From Cellulomonas sp. JH27-2 (lineage in GTDB: Bacteria; Actinomycetota; Actinomycetes; Actinomycetales; Cellulomonadaceae): 64,000 nucleotides of DNA. The stretch spans positions 62,001-126,000 of the forward strand of contig NZ_JACYFR010000002.1 of assembly GCF_014837175.1 (NCBI RefSeq), given 5' to 3'. A program made the translations under genes and the position numbers. Positions within the stretch are counted from its first letter, which is position 1; every line of letters starts with the position of its first letter. Positions 26,190-33,443 of the stretch are shown piece after piece. The notes under the pieces are model-generated. The model did no database searches. It saw only the letters and a program-made list of their open reading frames with translations, and had not been told where the DNA came from.

Positions 26190-26594
26190 GTGCCCGCCAC
26201 CGAGAGAGCCATCGAGCTCGCCGTCGCCGCCGCCCGCGCGGCTGCCGACCGCAAGGCCGAGGAGATCATCGCGCTCGACGTGAGCGAGCAGCTCGTCCTG
26301 ACGGACGTCTTCCTCATCGCGTCCGGGAGCAACGAGCGCCAGGTCGGCGCCATCGTGGACGCCGTCGAGGAGGCGCTGTTCCACCTCGGCGCCAAGCCGG
26401 TGCGCCGGGAGGGCAAGTCGGCGGGCCGTTGGGTGCTGGTGGACTTCGGCGACGTCGTCGTGCACGTCCAGCACGCGGAGGACCGCGTGTACTACGCGCT
26501 CGAGCGGCTGTGGAAGGACTGCCCGGTGATCGACCTGCCGCAGGACGCGCGGCCGGGCGAGGCGTCGGACGACGAGACGGACGCCACCGCGTGA
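26190..26594 (+). CDS. rsfS: Ribosomal silencing factor RsfS
   Basis: 134 residues from GTG 26190, which has GAGGAG upstream; an earlier ATG at 26151 would only add non-conserved residues. Core: ALDVSEQLVLTDVFLIASGS, RQVGAIVDAVEEALF, GRWVLVDFGDVVVHVQHAED and YYALERLWKDCPVIDL. RsfS binds L14 and blocks subunit joining when nutrients fall. Its stop overlaps the phosphatase GTG (GTGA at 26591). Confidence 0.95.
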   Translation: MPATERAIELAVAAARAAADRKAEEIIALDVSEQLVLTDVFLIASGSNERQVGAIVDAVEEALFHLGAKPVRREGKSAGRWVLVDFGDVVVHVQHAEDRVYYALERLWKDCPVIDLPQDARPGEASDDETDATA

Positions 26595-27289
26595 CGGCCC
26601 GTCGCCTGCTGCTGTGGCGCCACGGGCGCACCGCCTACAACGCGGAGGCCCGTCTGCAGGGCCAGGTCGACATCCCTCTCGACGACATCGGGCGCTGGCA
26701 GGCCCGCACCGCGGCCGCGCGCATGCTGGAGCGGCACGAGCCCACGCGCATCGTCAGCTCCGACCTCAGCCGTGCGGCCCAGACGGCCCAGTACCTGGCC
26801 CGTGCCGCGGAGGTCGAGCTGGAGACCGACGTGCGGGTGCGGGAGCGCGCGTTCGGCGACTGGGAGGGCCTGACGGGCGACGAGATCGAGGCCCGCTGGC
26901 CGCAGGAGTTTGCGGTGTGGCGCGCGGGTGGGGAGCCGGCGCGCGTCGGCGCGGAGTCGCGGGCCGTGGTGGCCGAGCGGACCGCGGTGGCCGTCAACGA
27001 GCTGGCGGCGACACTGGGGCGCGACGACACGCTCGTGGTGGTCTCCCACGGCGCGGCCATCAGCTCCGCGGTCGGGGCATTGCTCGGGATGCCCGCCGAC
27101 TGGCGGGGGATCGCCGGCATGCACAACGCGCACTGGGCGGAGCTCGTGTCGTCGTCGGCCTCCGACCAGGCACCGTGGCGCCTGACGGGCTACAACCTGG
27201 GTCCCACGGACGCCTCGTCGGACTGGAACGCCGGACCCGACAAGGCCCATGATTCCGAGGCCGACGAGCAGACGAGGGACCCCGCCTGA
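26591..27289 (+). CDS. Histidine phosphatase (phosphoglycerate-mutase-like)
   Basis: 232 residues. Branch-1 histidine phosphatase: catalytic WRHGRTAYNAE (His11), RIVSSDLSRAAQTAQYLA, ERAFGDWEGLTG (general-acid Glu) and VVVSHGAAI with the second His. Likely a phosphomonoesterase such as the 3-phosphoglycerate or glucosyl-3-phosphoglycerate phosphatases of actinobacteria rather than glycolytic mutase. GTG 26591 overlaps rsfS by 4 bases; the last 40 residues are acidic and variable. Confidence 0.9.
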   Translation: MTARRLLLWRHGRTAYNAEARLQGQVDIPLDDIGRWQARTAAARMLERHEPTRIVSSDLSRAAQTAQYLARAAEVELETDVRVRERAFGDWEGLTGDEIEARWPQEFAVWRAGGEPARVGAESRAVVAERTAVAVNELAATLGRDDTLVVVSHGAAISSAVGALLGMPADWRGIAGMHNAHWAELVSSSASDQAPWRLTGYNLGPTDASSDWNAGPDKAHDSEADEQTRDPA

Positions 27290-27320
27290 GCCCGATTGGC
27301 TTTTGGGGCCGCGATCGGCC

Positions 27321-27326
27321 TAAACT
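27321..27326 (+). promoter_or_regulatory. -10 box of tRNA-Ala
   Basis: TAAACT, with TTGGCT 19 bases upstream as a poor -35. Start near 27333, about 39 bases before the mature tRNA. Confidence 0.45.
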
Positions 27327-27371
27327 TTCCGAGCGCCCGCAAGGGTGTGGTGGCCCGCTCCGGTGGGTCGC

Positions 27372-27447
27372 GGGGCTGTGGCGCAGCTGGTAGCGCACCT
27401 GCATGGCATGCAGGGGGTCAGGGGTTCGAGTCCCCTCAGCTCCACCA
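27372..27447 (+). tRNA. tRNA-Ala (anticodon GGC)
   Basis: 76-base cloverleaf. Acceptor GGGGCTG pairs with CAGCTCC through the G3-U70 wobble that marks alanine tRNAs. D arm GCGCAGCTGGTAGCGC; anticodon stem CCTGC/GCAGG with loop ATGGCAT (anticodon GGC, reads GCC and GCU); T arm AGGGGTTCGAGTCCCCT; encoded CCA end. Confidence 0.97.
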
Positions 27448-27453
27448 TGTGAT

Positions 27454-27486
27454 GACGCGGGACATCGTTCATGGATGTCCCGCGTC
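27454..27486 (+). terminator. Terminator of tRNA-Ala
   Basis: Perfect 12-bp stem GACGCGGGACAT / ATGTCCCGCGTC with a 9-base loop, followed by GTCGTTTCTTATG. It begins seven bases after the CCA end. Confidence 0.75.
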
Positions 27487-27494
27487 GTCGTTTC

Positions 27495-27980
27495 TTATGT
27501 AGAGCCCGGCCGTCGGCCGGGCTCTTGTTCAGCCAGTGGCGGGGCGAGTCGCATCTGGGTCGACGTAGCGCGCTCGTCCTCGACGACGAATCCCAGCCTT
27601 TCGTACAGCGCCCGAGCACGCGGATTGACGTGCAGGACCCGCAGCGAGACGGACTGGCCGGTGATCGCGGCCCTGGCAGCGATCACCTCGATGGCGGCGC
27701 TCCCGATGCCGCGCCCTTGCGCCGCGGGCAGGACCTCGAGATGCCGGATGGTCAGCTCGTCGCCGTCATCGGTCACTTCGGCCAGCCCGACGCGCCGGCC
27801 GCTGTCGACGATCGCCGTGAACGAGCCGCCCCTGAGCCCTGCGAGTCGCTCCGCCCACTGGTGCTCCGGGGTCCAGTCGGTGACCGGCTCGACATGCTCG
27901 CGAGTCGTCGCCTCGTAGACGTCCCAGGCCCAGTCGATGTCGGCCTCGGTCAACGGCTCGAACGTCAGGCTGCAGGTCAT
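27495..27980 (-). CDS. GNAT-family N-acetyltransferase
   Basis: 161 residues. Acetyl-CoA loop LPAAQGRGIGSAAIEVIAAR (about 85-104) and VNPRARALYERLGF. It starts MTCSLTFEPLTEADIDWAW; ATG 27980 gives the canonical beta-strand start. Its 3' end (TAA at 27495) overlaps a 10-bp hairpin 27502-27524 that would serve as a second stop for tRNA transcription. Substrate unknown. Confidence 0.85.
   Translation of the reverse strand: MTCSLTFEPLTEADIDWAWDVYEATTREHVEPVTDWTPEHQWAERLAGLRGGSFTAIVDSGRRVGLAEVTDDGDELTIRHLEVLPAAQGRGIGSAAIEVIAARAAITGQSVSLRVLHVNPRARALYERLGFVVEDERATSTQMRLAPPLAEQEPGRRPGST
27502..27524 (+). terminator. Second hairpin behind tRNA-Ala, inside the acetyltransferase 3' end
   Basis: 10-bp perfect stem GAGCCCGGCC/GGCCGGGCTC with 3-base loop, followed on the plus strand by TTGTTC. 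It is part of the last codons of the convergent gene. Confidence 0.45.
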
Positions 27981-28032
27981 GGCGCAGACCCTATGGCCGC
28001 GCGGAGACATCAGAGCACGTCGGGCCGTGCTG

Positions 28033-29076
28033 TCAGCAGGTGACCGCGAGGCGGCGTGCTCTCGGGTCCACGAGCACGTCCACGTTGTCGGTGCGCTGCT
28101 CGACGGATCCACGCCCCCGCGGAAGCCCGCGGACCTCGGGGTCCGCGACACCGTCGATGAGCTGGGCTGCGATCGCCGGGTCCGGGTGCAGGTAGGGGCG
28201 GTCCCAGAAGGGGATCAGAGCGTCCCCCACATTCGTGAGCCCGAGCGCGTTCTGTCTCTCGAGCAGGGCCCCGAGAGCGTCGCCAAGAGCACATTGCCTC
28301 GCGGCTGCGGAGCTCTCGCCCAGGAGCGCGGCCACCGACGGACCCACGGATCTCGCGCACTCCAGCCCCGCGAAGCGCGTGCCGAGCCATTTCGCGTACG
28401 GCGGCCACTGGCGCTCGAGGATGAGTGCCAGGTGCAGCACGACATGGGCCAGGCGCGCAGCGATGATGCGCGCCCCGATCTCGTCGCCGACATCTGCGGC
28501 ACGGCCCATCAGGGGGAGCTCCTGGCTGATGCGGTTCCAGTCGCAGGCGAGCACGTAACGCCAGACGTCGTCGGGGTACCACGCAAGCGCGTCGCGCGCC
28601 GCCCCGAGCTCGCCCGCCAGATCGGTGAACACGGGCCCGGCCGCCACTTCGAGGACGGCCTGCCCTGACAGCGACAACCAGTCATACGCATCCAAGCCGG
28701 TACGCGGATCGAACCCGAGCCGCCCGACGACGAACTCGGCGGTCGTGGTCACCTCGACGTGGTGCCGCGGCTCGCTCTCACCCGTGAAGGCGAACCGCGT
28801 GGGATGCCCCTGGAACGTTCGCGGGAGACCGCGCTCGAGCTCGGCGCGAACTGCCGAGACCGCATCGTCGGGCACGAACAGGTTGAGCCGGAGCCCCCAG
28901 TCGTGATCGCGGGAGACGTCGTCGTCGAGGCGCAGGACGTCCGAGCCGGATCCGAGCCGCCCGGCTGCATAGCGAAGGCCAGGAAGCCTCGACGAGACGA
29001 TCGGCTCGATCACGTCCGTGAAGTAGGCCTGCGACAGCTCGATCCCGTTCACGACATGATGAGGCACGCGACACAT
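28033..29076 (-). CDS. DUF4037-like nucleotidyltransferase-fold protein
   Basis: 347 residues from ATG 29076; a GTG nine bases in (29067) has better ribosome-site spacing (AGCAGG) and is an equally good start. The N-terminus has the nucleotidyltransferase pattern AAGRLGSGSDVLRLDDDVSRDHDWG, with the G-S and paired acidic residues expected for metal binding, followed by a helical DUF4037 part containing WPPYAKWLGTRFAGL. The family is uncharacterised; a role with a small-molecule or aminoglycoside-type adenylyl transfer is only suggested by the fold. Confidence 0.7.
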   Translation of the reverse strand: MCRVPHHVVNGIELSQAYFTDVIEPIVSSRLPGLRYAAGRLGSGSDVLRLDDDVSRDHDWGLRLNLFVPDDAVSAVRAELERGLPRTFQGHPTRFAFTGESEPRHHVEVTTTAEFVVGRLGFDPRTGLDAYDWLSLSGQAVLEVAAGPVFTDLAGELGAARDALAWYPDDVWRYVLACDWNRISQELPLMGRAADVGDEIGARIIAARLAHVVLHLALILERQWPPYAKWLGTRFAGLECARSVGPSVAALLGESSAAARQCALGDALGALLERQNALGLTNVGDALIPFWDRPYLHPDPAIAAQLIDGVADPEVRGLPRGRGSVEQRTDNVDVLVDPRARRLAVTC

Positions 29077-29202
29077 CCTGCTGTGACGCGAACCCACGCG
29101 TCGAGCAGAATCGGTGGTTCTCGCTCCGTGCCAGTTCGGTGGAGCAACGGGCGAGCGGATCGGAGGGTGCTGCATGTGTCCTCATGTCGCCGCGGAGGTC
29201 CC

Positions 29203-29568
29203 GTGACGCGCCCCGCGTTCGTGCTGCACGACCATCGGGTCCCGAGACCGCACCAGGACCTGCGCCTGGAGGAGGGCGGGGTCCTGCGCTCGTGGGCCGT
29301 GCCCCGTGGCCTGCCGACGGAGGTCGGCCACCCGCGGCTCGCGATCGCGGTCCCGGACCACGACCTCGATCACCTCACCTACAGCGACGACACCAAGCTC
29401 ATCGCCGACACCGGCTGGTGGGAGCTGCTCGACCGGGACGAGCGCCGCACGGTGTTCGTGCTCCATGGTCGTGCGGGCGCCGTGCAGTACGCGCTCGTCG
29501 CTACCGAACGCGGGCTCCTCCTCAGCCGGACCAAGGACCAGCCCAGCCCCCGGACGGACAGGTCGTGA
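29203..29568 (+). CDS. Stand-alone LigD-type 3'-phosphoesterase domain (short)
   Basis: 121 residues, shorter than the usual 150-180. Motifs: FVLHDHRVPRPHQDLRLEEG and LRSWAVPRGLPTE, followed by PDHDLDHLTY. These line up with the catalytic His, HxDxR and second His of the LigD phosphoesterase domain that trims 3' ends in end joining. The Tyr that normally follows four residues after that last His reads as His here, and the C-terminal strand is reduced. GTG 29203 has GGAGG upstream. Probably an orphan repair accessory, possibly weak in catalysis. Confidence 0.7.
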   Translation: MTRPAFVLHDHRVPRPHQDLRLEEGGVLRSWAVPRGLPTEVGHPRLAIAVPDHDLDHLTYSDDTKLIADTGWWELLDRDERRTVFVLHGRAGAVQYALVATERGLLLSRTKDQPSPRTDRS

Positions 29569-29601
29569 GGCCCCCCGGCGCCCACGGCTGCGCGCGCCGC
29601 C

Positions 29602-30039
29602 TCAGACCAGCTTCTCCAGCAGGTCGACGAGCTGCCGTCGCTGCTCGGGCGTCAGCGGTGCGAGCACGTCGCCCTGGATGTCCGCGATGACCACGTCGAG
29701 GCGTTGCAGCGCCCGCTGACCGTCGGCCGTGATCGTCACGATGTTGCGCCGCCGGTGGCCGGGGTCCACGCGCCGCTCGACGAGTGCCTCGTCCTCCAGC
29801 TGCCGGAGCGCGGCGGTCACGTCGCTCCGGTCGATCCCGGTGTCGCGGCCCAGGTCGGCCTGGCTGGCAGGACCCCACTGCTCCAGGGCGGCCAGGAGGC
29901 GGTAGTGATACCCCCGCAGCCCGTCGCCGTGCGCCTCGAAGCCGGCATGCAGCAGCGCGAGAGCCCTGCCGTGGGCGCGGGCGAGCAGCCACGTCGGACG
30001 CGACCGGACGCGGTCGGGGGTGCGGTCGTCGGTCGGCAT
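29602..30039 (-). CDS. MarR-family transcriptional regulator
   Basis: 145 residues. Winged helix: YHYRLLAALEQWGPASQADL, recognition helix region DRSDVTAALRQLEDEALVERR, and wing DPGHRRRNIVTITADG, then a C-terminal dimer helix. It is divergent from the gene at 30144, and two TTGG-N5-CCAA palindromes lie between them, so it probably represses itself and the reductase in response to a phenolic or redox signal. Confidence 0.9.
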   Translation of the reverse strand: MPTDDRTPDRVRSRPTWLLARAHGRALALLHAGFEAHGDGLRGYHYRLLAALEQWGPASQADLGRDTGIDRSDVTAALRQLEDEALVERRVDPGHRRRNIVTITADGQRALQRLDVVIADIQGDVLAPLTPEQRRQLVDLLEKLV

Positions 30040-30056
30040 GCGGCGAGCCTACCCAT

Positions 30057-30073
30057 TGTTGGGTGCGCCAACA
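30057..30073. promoter_or_regulatory. MarR operator 1
   Basis: Palindrome TGTTGG-GTGCG-CCAACA; core TTGG-N5-CCAA. It overlaps the putative -35 (TTGTTG, 30056-30061) of the divergent reductase gene, whose -10 is TACGCT (30079-30084), 17 bases on. Confidence 0.65.
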
Positions 30074-30090
30074 TCGCCTACGCTGAGAAC

Positions 30091-30105
30091 GTTGGCGTGG
30101 CCAAC
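30091..30105. promoter_or_regulatory. MarR operator 2
   Basis: Palindrome GTTGGC-GTG-GCCAAC; same TTGG-N5-CCAA core as operator 1, 33 bases (about three helix turns) away, placed at the expected transcription start. Two sites on the same face suit cooperative binding of two MarR dimers. Confidence 0.65.
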
Positions 30106-30143
30106 AAGGAAGACGGCGGATGTCGGCACGGCAAGGAGGAGCC

Positions 30144-30617
30144 ATGAGCGATGCGAGACGTCAGCCGCGGACCATGCGCGGGCAGAAGGCGGTCAACGTG
30201 CTGGTGCGCGGCCTGCTGCGCACGCCCGGGATCTCGCGCGGGATCGGGCGCAAGCTGGTGACGGTCTACGTCGTCGGTCGTACGTCTGGGCGCCGCTACG
30301 CGATACCGGTGGCCTACGAGCGCGACGGCAACGACCTGCTGGTCGGGACGCCGTTCGCGTGGGCGAAGAACCTCCGCACCGGCTCGCCGGTCGACGTGCG
30401 GCTCCTCGGGCGTCGCCGAACGTGCGACGTCGTCGTCTGCACCGAGGAGGCCGACGTCGTGGCGGCATACGCCACGATGGCGCGCGCCAACCCGGCGTTC
30501 GCGAGCTTCAACGGCGTCCGGCGCGGGGAGGGTGGAGAACCCGACCCGGACGACCTCGCGGCGGCCTGGCGCGGGGGAGCGCGGGCGATCCGGTTGTCTC
30601 CGCGACCCGGCGGCTGA
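30144..30617 (+). CDS. Deazaflavin (F420)-dependent nitroreductase-family protein
   Basis: 157 residues. Split-barrel flavin fold: [39 protein letters not shown] and [18 protein letters not shown], as in the DUF385/Ddn group that uses F420H2 to reduce quinones or nitro compounds. ATG 30144 is set by AAGGAGGA at 30133-30140. It is under the divergent MarR regulator, consistent with a stress-inducible detoxifying reductase. Cofactor is by family, not by sequence proof. Confidence 0.78.
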   Translation: MSDARRQPRTMRGQKAVNVLVRGLLRTPGISRGIGRKLVTVYVVGRTSGRRYAIPVAYERDGNDLLVGTPFAWAKNLRTGSPVDVRLLGRRRTCDVVVCTEEADVVAAYATMARANPAFASFNGVRRGEGGEPDPDDLAAAWRGGARAIRLSPRPGG

Positions 30618-30717
30618 GCACGACCCGGAGCGTGGACGTCCGCGCAGCACGGGGCGGCGCACGGATCGCGCGGCGGGCATGATGGGTGCGTCGCCTCCGA
30701 GGAAGGACCCGACGCCG

Positions 30718-31983
30718 ATGGTCCAGCGTCAGCTGCCCAATCCCGCCGAGCTGCTCGAGCTCGTCCGGTTCAAGAAGCCCCAGCTCGACGGTCGTCGTCG
30801 CCGGCTGGAGGCCTCGCTGACGATCGCCGACCTGCGGCTGATCGCGAAGCGGCGCACGCCCCGCGCGGCGTTCGACTACACCGACGGGGCCGCGGAGGGG
30901 GAGATCTCGCTCGCGCGGGCCCGGCAGGCGTTCCGCGACATCGAGCTGCACCCCGGCATCCTGCGGCCTGCGCCGGACGTCGACACGTCGGTGCAGATCC
31001 TGGGCGGCAGGTCCGCGCTGCCCTTCGGGATCGCACCGACGGGTTTCACGCGGCTCATGCAGACCGAGGGCGAGATCGCGGGCGCGTCGGCGGCCGGGGC
31101 CGCGGGAATCCCGTTCACGCTCTCGACGCTGGGCACCACGTCGATCGAGGACGTCCAGGCAGCCAATCCCCACGGGCGCAACTGGTTCCAGCTCTACGTG
31201 ATGCGCGACCGCGAGATCTCCTACGCGCTGACCCGCCGGGCCGCCGCGGCCGGGTTCGACACCCTGATGTTCACCGTCGACACGCCCGTGGCCGGCGCGC
31301 GGCTGCGGGACAAGCGCAACGGGTTCTCGATCCCGCCGCAGCTCACGCTGCGGACCGTCGCCAACGCTATCCCGCGGCCCTGGTGGTGGTACGACTTCCT
31401 GACGACGCCCAAGCTCGAGTTCGCCTCGCTCTCGAGCACAGGCGGCACGGTGGGCGAGCTGCTCGACGCCGCGATGGACCCCACCATCAGCTACGACGAC
31501 CTGGCCGTGATCCGCGACCTGTGGCCGGGCAGGATCGTGGTGAAGGGCGTGCAGAACGTCGCGGACTCGGTGCGGCTGGTCGACGCTGGGGTGGACGGGA
31601 TCATCCTGTCCAACCACGGCGGCCGCCAGCTCGACCGCGCGCCGGTCCCGTTCCACCTGCTGCCTCAGGTGGTGCGCGAGGTCGGTGCCGACGCGACCGT
31701 CATGGTCGACACCGGGATCATGAACGGCGCCGACATCGTCGCCTCGATGGCGCTCGGCGCGAAGTTCACGTTGATCGGGCGCGCGTACCTCTACGGGCTC
31801 ATGGCAGGCGGCCGCGAGGGCGTCGACCGGACCATCGAGATCCTGCGCAGCGAGATCGTGCGCACCATGAAGCTGCTGGGTGTCGCGTCGCTGGCCGAGC
31901 TCCGGCCCGGCCACGTCACGCAGCTGCGCCGCCTCGTACCCATCGCGGAGGCGGAGCGGACCACGGGCGCGATCCGACCCTGA
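30718..31983 (+). CDS. FMN-dependent alpha-hydroxy-acid oxidase/dehydrogenase (LldD-like)
   Basis: 421 residues. TIM-barrel FMN enzyme: [66 protein letters not shown] Lys in [12 protein letters not shown], catalytic [15 protein letters not shown] and [19 protein letters not shown]. It oxidises L-lactate or another 2-hydroxyacid, probably passing electrons to the membrane or oxygen. Start ATG 30718 is preferred by GAGGAAGGA about 10 bases upstream over ATGs at 30679 and 30682. Convergent with the rhodanese-like gene 21 bases on. Confidence 0.88.
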   Translation: MVQRQLPNPAELLELVRFKKPQLDGRRRRLEASLTIADLRLIAKRRTPRAAFDYTDGAAEGEISLARARQAFRDIELHPGILRPAPDVDTSVQILGGRSALPFGIAPTGFTRLMQTEGEIAGASAAGAAGIPFTLSTLGTTSIEDVQAANPHGRNWFQLYVMRDREISYALTRRAAAAGFDTLMFTVDTPVAGARLRDKRNGFSIPPQLTLRTVANAIPRPWWWYDFLTTPKLEFASLSSTGGTVGELLDAAMDPTISYDDLAVIRDLWPGRIVVKGVQNVADSVRLVDAGVDGIILSNHGGRQLDRAPVPFHLLPQVVREVGADATVMVDTGIMNGADIVASMALGAKFTLIGRAYLYGLMAGGREGVDRTIEILRSEIVRTMKLLGVASLAELRPGHVTQLRRLVPIAEAERTTGAIRP

Positions 31984-32004
31984 CGATCGGACCGCTCGAC
32001 ACCG

Positions 32005-32448
32005 TCACGCCGGGAGGTGCACCGAACGGTACTCGGCCCGGGTCGTCGGTGGGGTCGTCGGCAGGCCGGCCGCGCGCCAGGCGTGGAAGCCACCCACGAC
32101 GTCCGTGGCGCGCACGAGGCCCAAGTCGATGAGCGCCGCCGCGGCCAGGCTCGAGGTGTAGCCCTCGGAGCACAGGACGACGGGCCGCAGGTCGTAGGCC
32201 GCCTGCGGGATGCGGGCGTCGCTCGCCGGGTCCAGGCGCCACTCGAGCACGTTGCGCTCGATGACGATCGCGCCGGGCACGCCACCTTCCGCGGCGCGCT
32301 GCGCGGCGGGCCGGATGTCGATGAGCAGCGCACCGTCGCGGACGTCGGCCGCGGCGTCGACGGGGGACAGGCGCACGAGCCGGGCCCGGGCGTCGGCGAG
32401 CAGCTCGGCGATGGTGCGTCGGGTCGTGACGCCGTCGGCGACGCTCAC
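32005..32448 (-). CDS. Rhodanese-like domain protein
   Basis: 147 residues, one rhodanese domain. LLIDIRPAAQRAAEGGVPGA, active-site loop VVLCSEGYTSSLAA with Cys in a CSEGYTS loop, and ATDVVGGFHAWRAAGLP. GTG 32448 overlaps the stop of cysteine dioxygenase (GTGA), so the pair is translated together. It probably handles persulfide or sulfite-linked sulfur released during cysteine oxidation. Confidence 0.88.
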   Translation of the reverse strand: MSVADGVTTRRTIAELLADARARLVRLSPVDAAADVRDGALLIDIRPAAQRAAEGGVPGAIVIERNVLEWRLDPASDARIPQAAYDLRPVVLCSEGYTSSLAAAALIDLGLVRATDVVGGFHAWRAAGLPTTPPTTRAEYRSVHLPA

Positions 32449-32924
32449 TCCTCCGGCTCCGTCGTCTCGACCGTGCGGGACGGCACCAGGCCGTGCTCGC
32501 CACGCCGGTAGTAGGTCATCTGCTCGAGCGGGGGCGAGTAGGCGTGGATGCTCACGGCTGGTTCGTGGCCGACGTTCACGACGTCGTGGATCTGGCCCAC
32601 GTCCACGGTCCGCGTGCGGCCGGCGTCGAACGGTGTCGCGACCAGGTCCCCTGCCGCGTCGGGTCGCAGCTCGGTGAGCGTGCCGGCGACGACCGTGAAG
32701 GCCGCGTTCGAGCGGCCGTGGTCGTGCGGCTCGGTGCCCTGGGCCGGCAGCCACGACAGGAGCCAGACGTCGACGCCCTCAGGGCCCTCGAGGCGGGTCC
32801 ACCAGCGTTCGGCCTGCGTGAAGCGGACGATGGGGCGCCACAGGTCGGGCTGGTCGGCGATGGAGCGGACGAGCGCACTGAGCTCGTCGGTGGTCAAGGG
32901 AGCGGGGGCGGTGGTGACGGTCAT
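32445..32924 (-). CDS. Cysteine dioxygenase family protein
   Basis: 159 residues, a small cupin of the bacterial thiol-dioxygenase group. Iron ligands are in EPHDHGRSNAAFTV (HxH) and SIHAYSPPL; WRPIVRFTQAERWWTRLEG and QIHDVVNVGHEPA are typical. It adds oxygen to cysteine thiol to make cysteine sulfinate. It is followed by a coupled rhodanese and preceded by a leader peptide with adjacent Cys codons at 33044-33094, suggesting cysteine-dependent attenuation. Confidence 0.88.
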   Translation of the reverse strand: MTVTTAPAPLTTDELSALVRSIADQPDLWRPIVRFTQAERWWTRLEGPEGVDVWLLSWLPAQGTEPHDHGRSNAAFTVVAGTLTELRPDAAGDLVATPFDAGRTRTVDVGQIHDVVNVGHEPAVSIHAYSPPLEQMTYYRRGEHGLVPSRTVETTEPEE

Positions 32925-33043
32925 CGGAATGCCTGTCCAGGAGGGCGCACGTCGGGTGCGCGGTGGTGTCGGGGTGAGGCCGCGGGGTCGTGGGACGGAC
33001 CGGCGGCGGCTGGCTCTGCGAGTCGGCGTGGGCCGACGAGACC

Positions 33044-33094
33044 TCAGCGGACCCGACAACAGGACGAGGCGGGGCGAGGGCGCATGACATTCAT
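33044..33094 (-). CDS. Cysteine leader peptide (attenuator)
   Basis: 16 residues, MNVMRPRPASSCCRVR, with consecutive TGT TGT codons and its own ribosome site GCAGGAGG six bases before the ATG. It lies 119 bases upstream of cysteine dioxygenase. After its stop come two hairpins on the minus strand: GTCGGC/GCCGAC at once, and GCGCAC/GTGCGC just before the gene's weak ribosome site. Actinobacterial sulfur genes are known to use polycysteine leader ORFs as cysteine-responsive attenuators. The remaining 33095-33335 stretch holds no clear gene. Confidence 0.7.
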   Translation of the reverse strand: MNVMRPRPASSCCRVR

Positions 33095-33335
33095 GGCCGA
33101 CCTCCTGCTCTCGTCGTCGGCGCACCGGGTGCAGCCGAGCCCGGGACCCCTCCCGGACGGCATCAGGGCACCACGTCACGTCGGGCGCCGTCAACGGGGG
33201 GCGGCTGTGATCTCGAATACTGGACTGACTCGATCGGATTAACGCGCGCGGCTGTGCCGACGAGACTGCGAACGCTTTCCGCACGCCCGTCCTCGAGCGC
33301 TAGTGCGACGCGATCGTCGGACCGTGAGCCGTTCG

Positions 33336-33355
33336 TGTCGAAAACGTTATCGACA
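33336..33355. promoter_or_regulatory. LacI-family operator
   Basis: Near-perfect 20-bp palindrome TGTCGAAAACGTTATCGACA (18 of 20 symmetrical, centred on AACGTT), five bases upstream of TTGACA. The form is typical of LacI-type sugar repressors. No LacI gene lies in the window. Confidence 0.65.
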
Positions 33356-33359
33356 ACGA

Positions 33360-33389
33360 TTGACACGTGCACCACCAAGCCCGCAAGAT
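33360..33389 (+). promoter_or_regulatory. Promoter of the sugar ABC operon
   Basis: TTGACA (33360-33365), 18-base spacer, CAAGAT (33384-33389). It is next to the palindromic operator, so a repressor there would block RNA polymerase. Confidence 0.6.
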
Positions 33390-33443
33390 CGGACACGCCA
33401 GGCTTCGACCTACCCGTCAACGATGACAGAGGAGTTCCTTTTC

